From the NCBI GenBank assembly GCA_963665975.1, contig OY762508.1, positions 248,001-312,000 on the forward strand: a stretch of 64,000 nt of DNA, in the 5' to 3' direction. Position numbers and translations under genes: made by a program. The DNA is from G963665975 sp963665975 (GTDB taxonomy: Bacteria > Bacteroidota > Rhodothermia > Rhodothermales > Bin80). This document shows, one piece after another, positions 19,637 through 28,419 of this stretch. Within the stretch, counting starts at the first letter, position 1; each line of letters starts with the position of its first letter. The notes beneath the pieces were generated by a model. The model worked only from the letters and a program-made list of their open reading frames with translations, did not search any database and had not been told where the DNA came from.

Positions 19637-19665
19637 ACCTTACGCTATTTATTGACAAGTGTCAA
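19637..19665 (-). promoter_or_regulatory. Candidate internal sigma-70-type promoter and inverted repeat before cimA
   Basis: On the minus strand a perfect TTGACA is followed, after 17 bases, by TAAGGT, about 35 bases before the cimA start. The TTGACA also forms an inverted repeat with the neighbouring TGTCAA (TTGACA-CT-TGTCAA), overlapping the leuD stop codon. This could be a promoter with an operator, or chance. The -10 match is weak and Bacteroidota often use a different promoter consensus. Confidence 0.25.
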
Positions 19666-20231
19666 TGTGTCACGGGCATTAGCCCGGCCTGCCGGGCATA
19701 CTCGAACACGTTCCCCGCCTTCAGGATGTCCGCCACGTCCCCCAGGGGGTTCAGCAGGAAATGTTCGCCGGTCGTATGGTTTGTGAGCTTGCCAATGCCG
19801 GTTTCGATTTCAATGTCATCCCCTGTGCGGATTCGCTCATTGATCTTGACACGGGACTCGAACGGCACCAGAAACCCTCCGTCAATGGCGTTACGGTAGA
19901 AAATTCGCGCGTAGCTTTCGGCGACCACGACCTCGGCTCCGGCCTCTGTAAGCGCAAATGGTGCATGTTCCCGCGAGGAGCCGCATCCAAAGTTCTTCCC
20001 ACCGATAACCACGGTATACACACTCCTGTACTTGTCCGGCTCCGTAAACGGCAGGTTGCCAAATGGCAGGCCCTGGCCCGCTACCGGTATCCCACTCATT
20101 GCGAATCGCCCGTACATTTTTCGCTCGTCAGGCTTCTTCAGGCTGTATACGAGATGCTCTGCCGGGATAATCTGATCTGTGTCAATTGCGTCGCCAACAA
20201 CATAGGCGAGGCCGCGTATTACCGGTTTCAT
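19662..20231 (-). CDS. leuD: 3-isopropylmalate dehydratase small subunit
   Basis: 189 residues. Swivel domain subunit that pairs with LeuC to isomerise isopropylmalate (and citramalate). The conserved start GDAIDTDQIIPAEHL and the NFGCGSSREHAPFAL active-site loop are present. It starts 11 bases after the leuC stop. The GCGSSREHAP loop and 3-IPM-like length favour isopropylmalate over aconitate or homoaconitate. Confidence 0.95.
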   Translation of the reverse strand: MKPVIRGLAYVVGDAIDTDQIIPAEHLVYSLKKPDERKMYGRFAMSGIPVAGQGLPFGNLPFTEPDKYRSVYTVVIGGKNFGCGSSREHAPFALTEAGAEVVVAESYARIFYRNAIDGGFLVPFESRVKINERIRTGDDIEIETGIGKLTNHTTGEHFLLNPLGDVADILKAGNVFEYARQAGLMPVTH

Positions 20232-20242
20232 AGTGCGTGCGG

Positions 20243-21541
20243 TTAGACGAGTACTTCCCTCGGATCGGTGATGACACCGGACAGCGCGCTTGCCGCAACC
20301 GTCAAAGGAGATGCTAGAAATACAGAAGCCTGCTTCGAGCCCATCCTGCCCGGGAAATTTCTGTTTGTGGTCGAAATCACGACCTCCGAGCCCATATTGC
20401 GGCCAAACGTGTCCGGGGGACCTCCCAGGCAGGCTGCGCAGCTTGCCTGGCCCAGCAGACAGCCGGCATTCTTGAAAATGTCGTAGAGCGAGACACCATC
20501 GACTTCGGTGGTGTGCAGGGCTTTGCCGATTTCCGTAGTGGCAGGCACTATGTAGGTGTCAATCACCACTTCCTGCCCTTTCAGGATGTGCGCGGCAGCC
20601 TCAAAGTCTTCCAACTTCCCTCCTGTGCAGCTTCCTACATAGGCTCGATCCAGGCGCGTCCCCGCCACTTCGGTGACACGCGCGCGATTGTCCGGACGGT
20701 GCGGCTTGGCTACCACGGGCTCCAACTCCGACACGTCATAGGTATAGACCGAATGGTACCGGGCATCCGCATCGCTGAATACTGTTTCGAACGGAGCGTC
20801 TGTGCGCTGGCGCACGTAATCGAGGGTAACCTGATCGGGTGCGATGATGCCGTTCTTTCCGCCAGCCTCGATGGCCATGTTGGTAAGCGTCATGCGCTCC
20901 TGCATAGAAAGCCCGTAGACGGCTTCGCCATCGAATTCCATCGCTCGATAGGTTGCACCATCGCATCCGATATCGCCGATCACGGCGAGTATCATATCCT
21001 TCGCCATGAGGTAAGGCGGCAGTTCGCCTTCAAAGACGAAGCGCATGGTCTGCGGGACCTTGAGCCAGATCTTGCCTGTCCCCATGATGAGCGCTGCGTC
21101 CGTGTTGCCAACGCCCGTTGAAAACAACCCGAATGCACCAGAGGTGCATGTGTGGCTGTCGGTGCCAATTAGGACTGAGCCGGGACGGTTGAAGCCTTCT
21201 TCCGCCAATGCCACATGGCAGACCCCCTTGTATCGCGGAGTGCCTACGTCATAGAAATGGGGCAATTCCTGCTCGTGGGCAAATTCGCGAAGCAGGCGCA
21301 CATTGCGATTTGCGTGATGATTCGCAGTAAAGATATAGTGGTCTGGCAGTATGACCAGTTTGTCCTTGTCCCATACGGAGGCCTCCGCACCGAACTCGCG
21401 TTTGAAAATATCGATCGTAGGTGGTCCGCAGACATCGTGGGTCATGAGAATGTCCACGTCTACCCAGACGCTTTCGCCTGGGGCGACGTGATCCCGCCCT
21501 GCGTGGCCGGCGAGGATTTTTTCTGTAATGGTCCTTCTCAT
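20243..21541 (-). CDS. leuC: 3-isopropylmalate dehydratase large subunit
   Basis: 432 residues, the shorter homoaconitase-like form of LeuC rather than the roughly 470-residue E. coli form. Three cysteines for the [4Fe-4S] cluster are visible: one in VGSCTGGKLEDFE (about residue 300) and two in GQASCAACLGGP (about residue 360). The LIGTDSHTCTSGAFG and TTNRNFPGRMGS motifs are intact. Together with LeuD it probably serves both leucine and the citramalate route to isoleucine, since cimA is in the same operon. Confidence 0.95.
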   Translation of the reverse strand: MRRTITEKILAGHAGRDHVAPGESVWVDVDILMTHDVCGPPTIDIFKREFGAEASVWDKDKLVILPDHYIFTANHHANRNVRLLREFAHEQELPHFYDVGTPRYKGVCHVALAEEGFNRPGSVLIGTDSHTCTSGAFGLFSTGVGNTDAALIMGTGKIWLKVPQTMRFVFEGELPPYLMAKDMILAVIGDIGCDGATYRAMEFDGEAVYGLSMQERMTLTNMAIEAGGKNGIIAPDQVTLDYVRQRTDAPFETVFSDADARYHSVYTYDVSELEPVVAKPHRPDNRARVTEVAGTRLDRAYVGSCTGGKLEDFEAAAHILKGQEVVIDTYIVPATTEIGKALHTTEVDGVSLYDIFKNAGCLLGQASCAACLGGPPDTFGRNMGSEVVISTTNRNFPGRMGSKQASVFLASPLTVAASALSGVITDPREVLV

Positions 21542-21595
21542 ATCTCTAACCCTTGGGATGAATGTGCCGCGCGGCTTGCCACGCCTCGTTGGATG

Positions 21596-23182
21596 TTACG
21601 GACCGTCTCCTGCGTATTGCAACTGTTTCTTGTCCGCCAGGAAAAGCTCAAGCTGGTTAAGCGCCGTGATGTAGGCTTCGGCAGAAGCCATAAGTACATC
21701 CGTGCTGCGCGAGACGCCACGAAAGAAGGCGCCCGTGTTTTCGATCAGAACCGTCACCTCGCCCATGGCGTCCGCTCCCTCGGTTACCGAGCGAATATTG
21801 TAGCTGATGAGGTCATGTGGGCTTCCGGTTGCCTGATCAATAGCCTTGTAAACCGCATCTACCGGCCCGTCACCCGTGGCGACCTCCCTGCAGGAGGTAG
21901 CCGTGTTGAAGTGATGCACGAGCACCTCTGCGCGTGGTTCACGCCCGGTTCCTGTCGCCACGTGCACATGGTCCAGCCGGTAGTGCACCGTTTGAGTTCC
22001 GGTGCGTGCCTGCCGGACCAGATGAATCAGATCCTCGTCGTAGACTTCCTTTTTACGGTCCGCGAGTGCGACAAATTGTTGGTAGATGTCCTCCTGCATG
22101 TCGTCAGACAGGGTAATCCCCATTTTCTCCAAGCGGTTAGCCAGCCCATGCCGACCGGAGTGTCGCCCCAAACGAATACCTTCGGCATGTTGGCCGACAT
22201 CTTCCGCACGCATGATTTCGTAGGTCTCCCGGCTCTTCAGGACACCATGCTGGTGTATTCCGGCTTCGTGGCTGAAGGCGTTGCCGCCCACTACGGCCTT
22301 GTTCGGCGGCACGGTAAACCCAGTGGCGATAGACACCATCTTGGAGGTTTCCGCCAGTAGTGGCGTATTGATCTGGGTATGGACGCCAAAGCGTTGCGAA
22401 CGGACTTTGAGCGCCATGACAATTTCTTCGAGCGACGCATTACCTGCCCGCTCGCCTATCCCGTTGATCGTGCACTCGACCTGTCTTGCTCCGGCCAGAA
22501 CACCGGAAAGCGAGTTGGCCACAGCCAGACCCAGGTCATCGTGGCAGTGCGTGGACAGAATAACGCTTTCGGTCAGGTTGCAGCGCTCGAATATCGTGCG
22601 GAAGAATTCGGCATATTCATGCGGGAGGCAGTACCCGGTGGTGTCGGGAATATTGATCGTTGTGGCGCCCGCATCTGCCGCCACGGTCACCACGCGGCTA
22701 AGAAAGTCAATGTCTGTCCGCCCGGCATCCTCCGCGCTGAATTCCACATTGTCGGTAAACTGGCGCGCCAGGCGTACGGACTGGTCGGTCATTTCGAGGA
22801 TGGTCGCCCGCTTCTCTTCGATAGTTTCTCCGTAGCGTTTGTCGGAGAATTTGGCATGGAGGTGTATATCGCTGGTGGCGACAAAGGTGTGGATCCGCGT
22901 ATTCGCTCCCGTGCGCAGTGCTTCGCCCGCTGCGCGAATATCCGACTCCGTCGTCCGCGCAAGTGCGCAGATGGTGGGACCATCCACCTCTTTCGCAATG
23001 CGCTGCACCGCCTCGAACTGCGCTGGAGACGAAAACGGAAATCCCGCTTCGATGATATCCACTCTAAGCTCCGCAAGCTGATGGGCCAGACGCAGCTTTT
23101 CGGTGATCGTCATCGCAGCGCCTGGCGCCTGTTCCCCGTCACGCAGGGTCGTGTCAAAGATCAGAACCCGGTCCTTGTCCAT
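21596..23182 (-). CDS. leuA: 2-isopropylmalate synthase
   Basis: 528 residues, the full bacterial type-1 form. The catalytic FDTTLRDGEQAPGAAM start, the metal-binding STHCHDDLGLAVANSL and GNASLEEIVMALK are present. The C-terminal 120 residues are the LeuA dimerisation/allosteric domain that binds leucine, so feedback inhibition is expected. It condenses 2-oxoisovalerate with acetyl-CoA, the first leucine-specific step. It follows leuB by 40 bases. Confidence 0.96.
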   Translation of the reverse strand: MDKDRVLIFDTTLRDGEQAPGAAMTITEKLRLAHQLAELRVDIIEAGFPFSSPAQFEAVQRIAKEVDGPTICALARTTESDIRAAGEALRTGANTRIHTFVATSDIHLHAKFSDKRYGETIEEKRATILEMTDQSVRLARQFTDNVEFSAEDAGRTDIDFLSRVVTVAADAGATTINIPDTTGYCLPHEYAEFFRTIFERCNLTESVILSTHCHDDLGLAVANSLSGVLAGARQVECTINGIGERAGNASLEEIVMALKVRSQRFGVHTQINTPLLAETSKMVSIATGFTVPPNKAVVGGNAFSHEAGIHQHGVLKSRETYEIMRAEDVGQHAEGIRLGRHSGRHGLANRLEKMGITLSDDMQEDIYQQFVALADRKKEVYDEDLIHLVRQARTGTQTVHYRLDHVHVATGTGREPRAEVLVHHFNTATSCREVATGDGPVDAVYKAIDQATGSPHDLISYNIRSVTEGADAMGEVTVLIENTGAFFRGVSRSTDVLMASAEAYITALNQLELFLADKKQLQYAGDGP

Positions 23183-23222
23183 GAGCAGAATACGTTACGT
23201 GATGAAGGCCGTTGGCCGATAG

Positions 23223-24317
23223 TTATACGGCCATTTTCATTGGTGTCCGCGCTTTCGTCGCGGATACGCGCTCGGCGACCAGGGCTCCCACTTCATGTGT
23301 GGTTGCAACGCCGCCGAGATCTCCCGTCTTTATGCCAGCGTCAAGGGTTGCCGTGACGCCGTTTCGAATCGCTGCCGCCGCGTCGCCATGCCCCAATTGG
23401 TCCAGCAGCATGGCGCCGCTGAGAATCGCCCCCAGCGGATTGGCCAAGCCCTGGCCCGCCAAGTCAGGGGCGCTGCCGTGAACCGGCTCAAACAACCCTA
23501 CGCTACCGCCAATACTGGCGGATGGCAATAGGCCCAGCGAGCCCGGCAGCGTAGCTGCAAGATCCGAAAGGATGTCGCCGAACAGGTTGGCGGTCACAAT
23601 AACGTCGAACTGTCCAGGATTCAGCACCAACTGCATGGCTGCATTATCGACGTACAGGTGGCGTAAGTCGAGGTCGGGAAACTCCTGCGTATGGACCTCG
23701 CTGATGACCTCTCGCCAGAACTGTGATACCTGCAGCACATTAGCCTTGTCGACGGAAGTTACCAGGCCGCTGCGCCGGCGTGCCATCTGAAATGCCACCC
23801 GGGCGATCCGCTCTACTTCGCTCCGCGTATAGCGCATCATATTGCCCCCCTCCTGCTCGGTGGCAAAGCGCGGCTCCCCGAAATAAATCCCGCCGGTAAG
23901 CTCTCGAACGATAAGGATGTCGACGCCCGCGACGCGCTCACGGCGAAGCGGTGAGCTGTTGGCGAGACTTTCCGGCACCGTGACCGGTCGGAGATTGGCG
24001 AATGTACGGAGGCTCTTTCTAAGCGATAGCAGGGCGCTTTCGCACCGGCGGTCGCCTTTTTCGTGATCCCACTTTGGTCCTCCGATCGCTCCCAACAGTA
24101 CAGCATCGGCCTGCATGCAGGCATCACGCGAACCCTTGGGAAACGGTTCATCGAAATGATCCAGCGCACTGCCACCGATGGCGTAGCGTGCGAAAGACAG
24201 TTGCAGCCCAAATGCGGAAGCCGCCGCCTCCAGTACGCGGACCGCTTCGCGCATCACTTCAGGGCCAATCCCGTCTCCAGGCAATACGGCAATCTGGTAA
24301 GCGTCGTCTTGCTGCAC
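23223..24317 (-). CDS. leuB: 3-isopropylmalate dehydrogenase
   Basis: 364 residues. NAD-dependent oxidative decarboxylation of 3-isopropylmalate; it also acts on the methylmalate intermediate of the citramalate route. Visible motifs are VLPGDGIGPEV at the N-terminus, RELTGGIYFG, the SVDKANVLQVSQFWR lysine segment and EPVHGSAPDLAGQGLANP. The start is GTG, 31 bases after the ilvC stop. Arg residues of the LRKSLRTFANLRP segment fit IPMDH rather than isocitrate dehydrogenase. Confidence 0.95.
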   Translation of the reverse strand: MQQDDAYQIAVLPGDGIGPEVMREAVRVLEAAASAFGLQLSFARYAIGGSALDHFDEPFPKGSRDACMQADAVLLGAIGGPKWDHEKGDRRCESALLSLRKSLRTFANLRPVTVPESLANSSPLRRERVAGVDILIVRELTGGIYFGEPRFATEQEGGNMMRYTRSEVERIARVAFQMARRRSGLVTSVDKANVLQVSQFWREVISEVHTQEFPDLDLRHLYVDNAAMQLVLNPGQFDVIVTANLFGDILSDLAATLPGSLGLLPSASIGGSVGLFEPVHGSAPDLAGQGLANPLGAILSGAMLLDQLGHGDAAAAIRNGVTATLDAGIKTGDLGGVATTHEVGALVAERVSATKARTPMKMAV

Positions 24318-24348
24318 GATATCCCTTTATTGGCTCCGGATTCCCGAA

Positions 24349-25371
24349 TTATGCTGCGATCGGCGATGCCGCCGTATCCGAATTCTTCGATGGACGCAGC
24401 CAGCTCATCATCTTGCGCAACTTCTTGCCGACGGCTTCGATGGGATGATGCTGCGTGCGTTGCCGGTATTCTTGAAAGCGTGCGCTTCCGGATTCACATT
24501 CGGCTATCCATTCCCTGGCAAAGGCTCCCGACTGGATTTCGTCAAGCACTTTCTTCATTTCGGCTTTGACTTGGGAGCCGATCACGCGTCCTCCGCGGGA
24601 ATAATTGCCGTATTCTGCCGTGTCGCTAATGGAATAGTTCATGTACTCCAGCCCTCCTTCATAGTATAGATCAACTATGAGTTTGAGCTCATGTAGTACT
24701 TCAAAGTACGCCAGTTCCTGCGGGTATCCGGCTTCCACTAGTGTTTCAAATCCTGCTTGAATCAGCGCCTGCGACCCGCCACACAGCACGGCCTGTTCGC
24801 CGAACAGGTCAGTCTCCGTTTCGTCCTTGAAATTGGTTTCAATGACGCCTGCACGGGTGCCGCCGATCGCGTCAGCGTAACTAATTGCGAGGTGCAGCGC
24901 GGTGCCTGTCGCATCTTGGTCAACCGCCACCAGGCAGGGTGTGCCATTGCCCTCCTCGTACGTCCGCCGTACTAGGTGTCCTGGAGACTTGGGGGCGACC
25001 ATGAACACGTCCGTACCAGCGGGCGACGTGATCTGACCGTAGTGAACATTGAAGCCGTGACCAAACCCAAGCGCTTTGCCTGGCTCCATGTGGCTGGCAA
25101 TATCAGCTTCATAGACGCGCTTCTGATGCTGATCCGGGATCAGAATCATGATGACGTCTCCCCACTGGGAGGCCTCACTTACACTCATTACGCGCAGTCC
25201 CTTTGCGCTCGCCTTGCTCGCAGACGGCGAATTCGGCCGGAGCCCGACCGCTACCGTCACGCCACTGTCCGCCAGATTGAGTGCATGGGCATGCCCCTGG
25301 CTGCCGTATCCGATGACGGCGACCTTTTTGGAGCGAATTATTGCCGGATCTGCCGAGTAATGGACTTTCAT
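24349..25371 (-). CDS. ilvC: Ketol-acid reductoisomerase
   Basis: 340 residues, class I (short) enzyme. It isomerises and reduces acetolactate or acetohydroxybutyrate. The Rossmann start VAVIGYGSQGHAHALNLADS is followed by VGLRPNSPSASKA, whose serines fit NADPH use. The metal/substrate region with ETNFKDETETDLFGEQAVLCGG is intact. The ATG is preferred over a TTG two codons upstream. It lies 40 bases after ilvN. Confidence 0.96.
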   Translation of the reverse strand: MKVHYSADPAIIRSKKVAVIGYGSQGHAHALNLADSGVTVAVGLRPNSPSASKASAKGLRVMSVSEASQWGDVIMILIPDQHQKRVYEADIASHMEPGKALGFGHGFNVHYGQITSPAGTDVFMVAPKSPGHLVRRTYEEGNGTPCLVAVDQDATGTALHLAISYADAIGGTRAGVIETNFKDETETDLFGEQAVLCGGSQALIQAGFETLVEAGYPQELAYFEVLHELKLIVDLYYEGGLEYMNYSISDTAEYGNYSRGGRVIGSQVKAEMKKVLDEIQSGAFAREWIAECESGSARFQEYRQRTQHHPIEAVGKKLRKMMSWLRPSKNSDTAASPIAA

Positions 25372-25411
25372 AATCAATGGTCAGGGTTTGAGTGAGAGTG
25401 ACGGTGCCTGG

Positions 25412-25990
25412 TTAACTCCTGCGCACGCTGTTACGCTTCATGGCCACGTTACCGCTACGGGCAACTTCGACAATGTCGTGCGGGCGCATCATGTTTATAA
25501 AGGCCTCTATCTTGCTGGCGGGGCCTGTGAGTTCGAAGGTGAACGCCAGTGGCGTGATGTCCACCACTTTTCCCCGAAAAATGGTGTTGACATCCATGAT
25601 TTCCGCGCGCGACTGTGCGTTATAGCGAACCTTGACCAGGCAAAGCTCGCGCTCGACAAAATCCGTACCGGTCAGGTCATCGACCTCGATTGTGTCGACC
25701 AGTCGGCTGAGTTGGCGCAGCACCTGGGCAATGATTCGATCATTGCCTTTGGTCACGATAGTCATTCTGGAAATCGACGAGTCGTCCGTTTCGCCCACCG
25801 CGATGCTGTCAATATTGAAGCCGCGCGCCGAAAACATGTTGACCACGCGTATGAATGCGCCGATCGAGTTCTCGACAAGTATGCTGATCATATGCTGTTG
25901 ACACAGCTCATGATCGTCTGCTCCGATGGGTTCGCCGGCAGCTTTTTTTCGAATGATCTGCTGCGGCGTGAGTATCAGGTCTTCTGCCAT
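25412..25990 (-). CDS. ilvN: Acetolactate synthase small (regulatory) subunit
   Basis: 192 residues. An N-terminal ACT domain starts around residue 32 (QHMISILVENSIGAFIRVVN) with GFNIDSIAVGETDD, followed by the second ALS regulatory domain. It stimulates IlvB and confers valine feedback inhibition. The N-terminal extension of about 30 residues before the ACT domain is longer than in E. coli IlvN or IlvH, but typical for Bacteroidota. It starts 34 bases after ilvB. Confidence 0.95.
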   Translation of the reverse strand: MAEDLILTPQQIIRKKAAGEPIGADDHELCQQHMISILVENSIGAFIRVVNMFSARGFNIDSIAVGETDDSSISRMTIVTKGNDRIIAQVLRQLSRLVDTIEVDDLTGTDFVERELCLVKVRYNAQSRAEIMDVNTIFRGKVVDITPLAFTFELTGPASKIEAFINMMRPHDIVEVARSGNVAMKRNSVRRS

Positions 25991-26024
25991 TGGATGCAGG
26001 CTTGGAGATTGCAGGGGTTACCTG

Positions 26025-27827
26025 TCAGACGAATGAATTCGGTGTGAGGCGTTGGGTGATCATATCCCCGGTCGCCGCGCCTGCCGGCACCATTGGAAAC
26101 ACCATCTCTTCCTTTGCGACCTGGAATTCCATCAGTGTGGGCCGGTCGTTCACTTTCCATGCCTCGTCAATGATCTGGCGCGCCTCATCCGGCGTCTTCG
26201 CACTAAGGCCTACGCAGTGGTTGGCTTCCGCGAGTTTGACGAAGTCCGGGTTCGTATCGGTGAGGTCGGTATGGCTGTAGCGTTCTTCGTGGAACAGCTC
26301 TTGCCACTGGCGCACCATGCCAAGAAACCGGTTGTTGATCACGGCAAGTTTGAGGGGCAGCTTATGGGCGGCTGCCACGCTCATTTCCTGGGCGTTCATC
26401 ACGAAGCCGCCGTCACCGCTAATGCATACGACAGGCATATCGGATCCCATTTCTCGCAGGCCAAAGCCCGCCCCCATAGCAGCGGGCAGGCCGAATCCCA
26501 TTGTTCCGAGGCCACCGGAGGTAATATGTGTCCGGGGATGGAGGAAGCGGAAGTACTGGGCCGTCCACATCTGGTGCTGACCGACGTCGGTAAGCACCAC
26601 GGCGTTGCCCTGCGTCTTGTCGCGCAGGGCTTCAATAACAAGCTGCGCGCGCAGTTTGCCGTCCTGTTCGTAGGCAAGCGGGCACTCCTGCCGCCATGCT
26701 TCTATCTGGGCCAGCCAGTCACTTGTGTCCTTGGGTTCGATGTGCGGGCGCATCTGCTGCAGCACCGTTTTCACGTCACCAAGAATGGCGCAGTCGGCGA
26801 ACACATTCTTGGAAATGCACGACTGATCTATTTCAATATGGATTACCTTCGCATGCGGTGCCCACGAATCAAGTTTTCCGGTTACGCGGTCGTCGAATCT
26901 TGCACCCACGGCGATGATGAGGTCGCAATGCTGGATGGCCTGGTTGGCCCACCATGTCCCGTGCATGCCGAGCATCCGTAGCGCCAGCGGGTCATCCTCC
27001 GGAAACGCACCAAGGCCATGCAGCGTGGTTGTCACGGGGATGCGCGCAATCCGGGCAATGTCTGTAAGAATCCCGGCCGCATCGCTGTTGACAGCTCCGC
27101 CTCCAACGTACAGGACCGGTCTCTTTGACTGCCGAATCATGTGCGCTGCACGTTCAATCTTCTCCGGACGCCCTTCGGTGACCAGAGAGTAGCCGCGCGT
27201 GGCCACCGAATCGGGATACTGGAACAGTCCTTCGGCAAGCAGGACGTCTTTGGGCAGGTCTACCAGTACAGGCCCCGGTCTTCCGGTCCTGGCAATGTGA
27301 TAGGCTTCCTTGACCGTACGCGCGAGATCTTTCACATCCCGGACCAGGTAGCTATGTTTCGTTATCGAGCGCGTGACGCCTACGGCATCACACTCCTGGA
27401 ACGCGTCGTTGCCGATCAGGTGAGTCGGCACCTGCCCGGTAAAGACCACGATCGGTACGGAATCCATATAGGCATCCGCGATCCCGGTCACCGTATTGGT
27501 GGCGCCCGGACCACTCGTTACGAGGACCGTACCAACCTTGCCCGTAGCCTTGGCGTAGCCCTCTGCGGCGTGCGTGCCTCCCTGCTCGTGTCGCACCAGG
27601 ATGTGCTGAAAGGTCGGCTTGATACGAGCCATGTCATCATAGATCTTGATGACGGCGCCGCCTGGATGACCGAACACGATTTTTACGCCCTCCGCCTCCA
27701 GCGAACGCAGAAAAATCTCCGCGCCGGACATGCGCTGCGGCGGAGTCCGCATCTCGGGTTCGGGCTCAGGGAGGGCGTCACCCCCGGTTTCAAGCGGATG
27801 GAGCTTGGTATGAGCGTCGTATTGCAT
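26025..27827 (-). CDS. ilvB: Acetolactate synthase large subunit
   Basis: 600 residues from the chosen ATG; a GTG 33 bases upstream is possible. Thiamine diphosphate enzyme that joins two pyruvates, or pyruvate and 2-oxobutyrate. The catalytic Glu lies in VRHEQGGTHAAEGYA, and the ThDP/Mg motif is GDGGFVMNAQE with NNRFLGMVRQWQ downstream. It is the first structural gene of an eight-gene branched-chain amino acid operon and is preceded by a long leader encoding a Leu/Val/Ile-rich peptide. Confidence 0.96.
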   Translation of the reverse strand: MQYDAHTKLHPLETGGDALPEPEPEMRTPPQRMSGAEIFLRSLEAEGVKIVFGHPGGAVIKIYDDMARIKPTFQHILVRHEQGGTHAAEGYAKATGKVGTVLVTSGPGATNTVTGIADAYMDSVPIVVFTGQVPTHLIGNDAFQECDAVGVTRSITKHSYLVRDVKDLARTVKEAYHIARTGRPGPVLVDLPKDVLLAEGLFQYPDSVATRGYSLVTEGRPEKIERAAHMIRQSKRPVLYVGGGAVNSDAAGILTDIARIARIPVTTTLHGLGAFPEDDPLALRMLGMHGTWWANQAIQHCDLIIAVGARFDDRVTGKLDSWAPHAKVIHIEIDQSCISKNVFADCAILGDVKTVLQQMRPHIEPKDTSDWLAQIEAWRQECPLAYEQDGKLRAQLVIEALRDKTQGNAVVLTDVGQHQMWTAQYFRFLHPRTHITSGGLGTMGFGLPAAMGAGFGLREMGSDMPVVCISGDGGFVMNAQEMSVAAAHKLPLKLAVINNRFLGMVRQWQELFHEERYSHTDLTDTNPDFVKLAEANHCVGLSAKTPDEARQIIDEAWKVNDRPTLMEFQVAKEEMVFPMVPAGAATGDMITQRLTPNSFV

Positions 27828-28056
27828 GGTCTGCGTCCGTAGTTGGCTGTCAGATATCACAGTGTTCAGGAGAACGCGTCGCGCCTACTATCTATCCCTA
27901 GTAATGGATGGCGGCGCCAAACGCCATAATCCGGAAAGAGTTCGCGTTGCGGATTAGGCTGGAACAGTGAGATTGCGTACATCGGTGTTGGGGTTTGGTC
28001 AACCCCAGAAACGCTCACTCAACAAATTGTGACGTGCAGTGGGATCAACCGTGAGG
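27828..28056 (-). promoter_or_regulatory. ilvB leader: Structured leader RNA between ilv leader peptide and ilvB (probable attenuator)
   Basis: Between the leader peptide stop and ilvB lie about 230 untranslated bases with stacked hairpins. The clearest is a 7-bp stem, TGGGGTT/AACCCCA with a 5-base loop (27989-28007), enclosed by an outer AGTGAG/CTCACT stem (27966-28019). Further on come TAATCCG/CGGATTA and ATGGCG/CGCCAT (27908-27927). None is followed by a long U run, so which hairpin terminates, or whether control acts otherwise, is unclear. The combination with a Leu/Val/Ile codon run points to ribosome-mediated attenuation. Confidence 0.6.
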
Positions 28057-28161
28057 TTAGTCGGAAATAAGAAGTAGCACGAGGAGCGTGGTACTCTCCC
28101 GCACGGGAATCCCCGGGGAACGCAGTGACACAGGGGTATTTGAACTGTCAGCAATGGGCAT
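28057..28161 (-). CDS. Branched-chain leader peptide for the ilv-leu operon
   Basis: A 34-codon frame with an ATG start whose end reads TTLLVLLLISD followed by a stop. Seven codons in a row are Leu, Leu, Val, Leu, Leu, Leu, Ile, close to the stop, as in enterobacterial ilv and leu leader peptides. It lies in the leader of ilvB on the same strand. In-frame GTG codons give shorter versions. Low charged tRNA-Leu, -Val or -Ile would stall a ribosome here and alter folding of the downstream RNA. The peptide itself probably has no function. An AT-rich stretch, TTGCGTTAATTAAAAGG, lies 20-40 bases upstream and could hold the promoter. Confidence 0.72.
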   Translation of the reverse strand: MPIADSSNTPVSLRSPGIPVRESTTLLVLLLISD

Positions 28162-28419
28162 GTGCCAGCGTTACTTGTGTTAGCCTTTTAATTAACGCAA
28201 TGCAGGGCTATGATGCAAGCGACCGGAATAACCCGATTGCGACGGGGGCCGTTGGTATCGGTTCCTTTCCCGCGCCTCAGGCGCATACGTCGCCATATGG
28301 ACCAGAACGTGCATTACACTACCTCTTACTAATAACCGTAGGAATAGGCGTTCGCCGAATGGCCTTCCCCGATTCACTATAACTTCACAGGGTCGAGGGT
28401 CGGCCTCCGCATGCGGATA

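Noticed and set aside
27989..28007. GGGGTT hairpin as a simple rho-independent terminator
   Set aside because: No U tract follows on either strand, so it is reported only as part of the leader RNA structure.
28125..28382. Plus-strand frame containing YLLLITVGIGV, resembling a branched-chain leader peptide
   Set aside because: No plus-strand biosynthetic gene follows; the next gene ends there on the minus strand. The real candidate leader is on the minus strand in front of ilvB.
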